From Corynebacterium ulceribovis DSM 45146 (GTDB taxonomy: Bacteria > Actinomycetota > Actinomycetes > Mycobacteriales > Mycobacteriaceae), in contig NZ_AQUY01000001.1 of assembly GCF_000372445.1 (NCBI RefSeq), positions 309,448 to 373,447 of the forward strand: DNA of 64,000 nt, read 5' to 3'. Positions 62,930 through 64,000 of the stretch are shown in pieces. The notes under the pieces were generated by a model that was given only the letters and a program-made list of their open reading frames with translations, was not told the DNA's origin and made no database searches. The translations under genes were made by a program, and so were the position numbers. How positions within the stretch are numbered: the stretch's first letter is position 1; each line of letters begins with the position of its first letter.

Positions 62930-64000
62930 TTAGCGGTTGCCTGCCTGCTCAATTGCGGAAGTCATGTCGTTCAGTGCATCATCGACTGGCTTCTTGGCGG
63001 TCAGTGCAGCGTATGCGTTGTCCTGGATTGCCTTCGAGATTGCGTCGTAGAACGGGCTCACTGGGCGTGGCTTTGCGTTTTCCAGGGAGGTCTTCAGCGC
63101 TGGCAGGTATGGGTACTTCTCAACCAGTGCGTCATCTTCGTAGATGGTGGACAGAACTGGTGGGAAGGATGCTTCTGCGAAGGAGGCCTGGGTGTCTTCA
63201 TTGATGATGAATTCAATGAAGTCGCGTGCGGTGGCCTTGTTCTTGGAGTTGATGTTGATGGCGTTGTTGTAGCCACCCAGGGTCGATGCGCCGACACCGT
63301 CTGGGCCGACCAGTGCGGAAACCTCAACCTTGTCCTTCACCGAGGATTCCTTGGAGGTGTCGTACATGTATGGCCAGTTGATGGCGAATGCGGTCTTGCC
63401 TTCGGTGAACGCTAGGTTGACCTGTTCTTCGGTTGCGGCGGTGGAAGCCTTGGAGATGTTGCCGTCGGCGTAGGCGTCGACCATTGCCTGCAGGCCGGCC
63501 TTAGCTTCGTCGGTCTTCAGGGTTGGGGTCTTGCCGTCTTCGTCAACGACGGAGCCGCCCCAGCCGTTGATGAAGTTGGTGGCGGTAACAGTCAGGCCTT
63601 CGTACTGCTTAGCGGTCAGCTGCAGGCAGTCGACGTCCTTGGCCTTGATGGCTTCGCACTGGCCCATCAGGTCTTCCCAGTTCTTTGGCTCTTCCTTTGC
63701 CAGTTCGGTGTTGCGGAAGAGGAGCTGGCCGTTGGTGTTCTGTGGAACGGCGTAGACGGTGCCGTTGTAGGTGGCGGATTCCACGGTCGATGGCAGCAGC
63801 TTGGAGGTATCTACTTCCAGGTCGCCAGTCATTGGCGCAATCCAGCCGTTTGCGGCGAACTGTGCGGTCCAGATGACGTCCAGTGCCATGACGTCATAGT
63901 CAGTGGAGCTGGCCTGCAGGGCCTGGACGAGGGTTTCGCGCTGTGCGTCAGCTTCGCCGGCGAGTTCCTTCAGTTCGACCTTTTCTTCTGGGTGGTCCTT
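62930..64000 (-). CDS. tusE: Sugar-binding protein of the trehalose-type ABC importer (5' end outside window)
   Basis: The frame is open to base 64000, so the N-terminus with its signal sequence is missing; 356 residues are present. Family 1 solute-binding protein: VMALDVIWTAQFAANGWIAP, AVPQNTNGQLLFRNTEL, FTEGKTAFAINWPYMYD, then LGGYNNAININSKN and ARDFIEFIIN near the C-terminus. This ordered set is the maltose/trehalose-binding type. It delivers sugar to TusF/TusG. Its ATPase (TusK) should lie outside the window. The sugar identity is inferred from position only. Confidence 0.85.
   Translation of the reverse strand, partial: KDHPEEKVELKELAGEADAQRETLVQALQASSTDYDVMALDVIWTAQFAANGWIAPMTGDLEVDTSKLLPSTVESATYNGTVYAVPQNTNGQLLFRNTELAKEEPKNWEDLMGQCEAIKAKDVDCLQLTAKQYEGLTVTATNFINGWGGSVVDEDGKTPTLKTDEAKAGLQAMVDAYADGNISKASTAATEEQVNLAFTEGKTAFAINWPYMYDTSKESSVKDKVEVSALVGPDGVGASTLGGYNNAININSKNKATARDFIEFIINEDTQASFAEASFPPVLSTIYEDDALVEKYPYLPALKTSLENAKPRPVSPFYDAISKAIQDNAYAALTAKKPVDDALNDMTSAIEQAGNR

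Overview
The window is a chromosomal segment of a Corynebacterium (Actinobacteria), probably a species near but not identical to C. glutamicum. Evidence is the moderately high GC content, the monomeric isocitrate dehydrogenase, the biotinylated AccBC/AccD/AccE acyl-CoA carboxylase, a DtxR/MntR-type metal regulator, a DtxR-type operator, a cutinase-like secreted esterase, and gene order metY-metX ... icd ... trpS-yhjD ... upp ... lpdA ... accBC-thtR ... maf-accE-accD/birA-purK-purE ... trehalose ABC transporter. This order follows the C. glutamicum chromosome as I remember it. The species cannot be fixed from the sequence alone. I saw no rRNA, tRNA, insertion sequence or CRISPR array.

Region 1 (1-8.7 kb) starts inside an acyl-CoA synthetase gene. 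It then holds a minus-strand defence island: an ABC-type ATPase (RloA/AbiLi-like), an RloB-family partner, and a Type ISP restriction-modification enzyme. That enzyme is split into a nuclease/helicase half and a methylase/target-recognition half by a run of 11 G at 4579-4589. Losing one base from the run would restore a single protein of about 1700 residues, so this is either a phase-variable switch in the OFF state or an assembly error.

Region 2 (8.8-14.6 kb) is a TroABCDR/MntABCD-type metal transport operon with its own DtxR-family regulator and a strong DtxR-like operator in front, followed by folD and a DUF3017 membrane protein. Region 3 (14.6-21.2 kb) is a methionine block, metY-metX-prpF, read leftwards. 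Its leader carries a SAM-IV riboswitch preceded by a McbR-like operator. An MFS transporter and an HSL-family esterase are read the other way.

Region 4 (21.2-42.5 kb) holds icd, a repeat-rich J-domain-like membrane protein, a secreted cutinase, aldehyde dehydrogenase, exonuclease III, trpS, a YihY-type membrane protein, a D,D-carboxypeptidase, adenosine deaminase and a hypothetical protein. It continues with an NlpC/P60 protein and a small type-VII-secretion-like partner, upp, an M20 peptidase, and an aminoacyl-lipid synthase/lipid esterase pair (AlpS/AlpD-like).

Region 5 (42.7-58.8 kb) carries LpdA, a quinone-reductase-type flavoprotein with a missing redox cysteine, glpK, a secreted esterase, and the acyl-CoA carboxylase genes with biotin ligase. 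Rhodanese, an uncharacterised ATP-grasp-like protein behind a switch-like leader, an aminotransferase, Maf and the purK/purE pair are also here. Region 6 (59-64 kb) has a DUF222/HNH protein, a small membrane protein and a trehalose-type ABC importer (tusG, tusF, tusE) that runs off the right edge.
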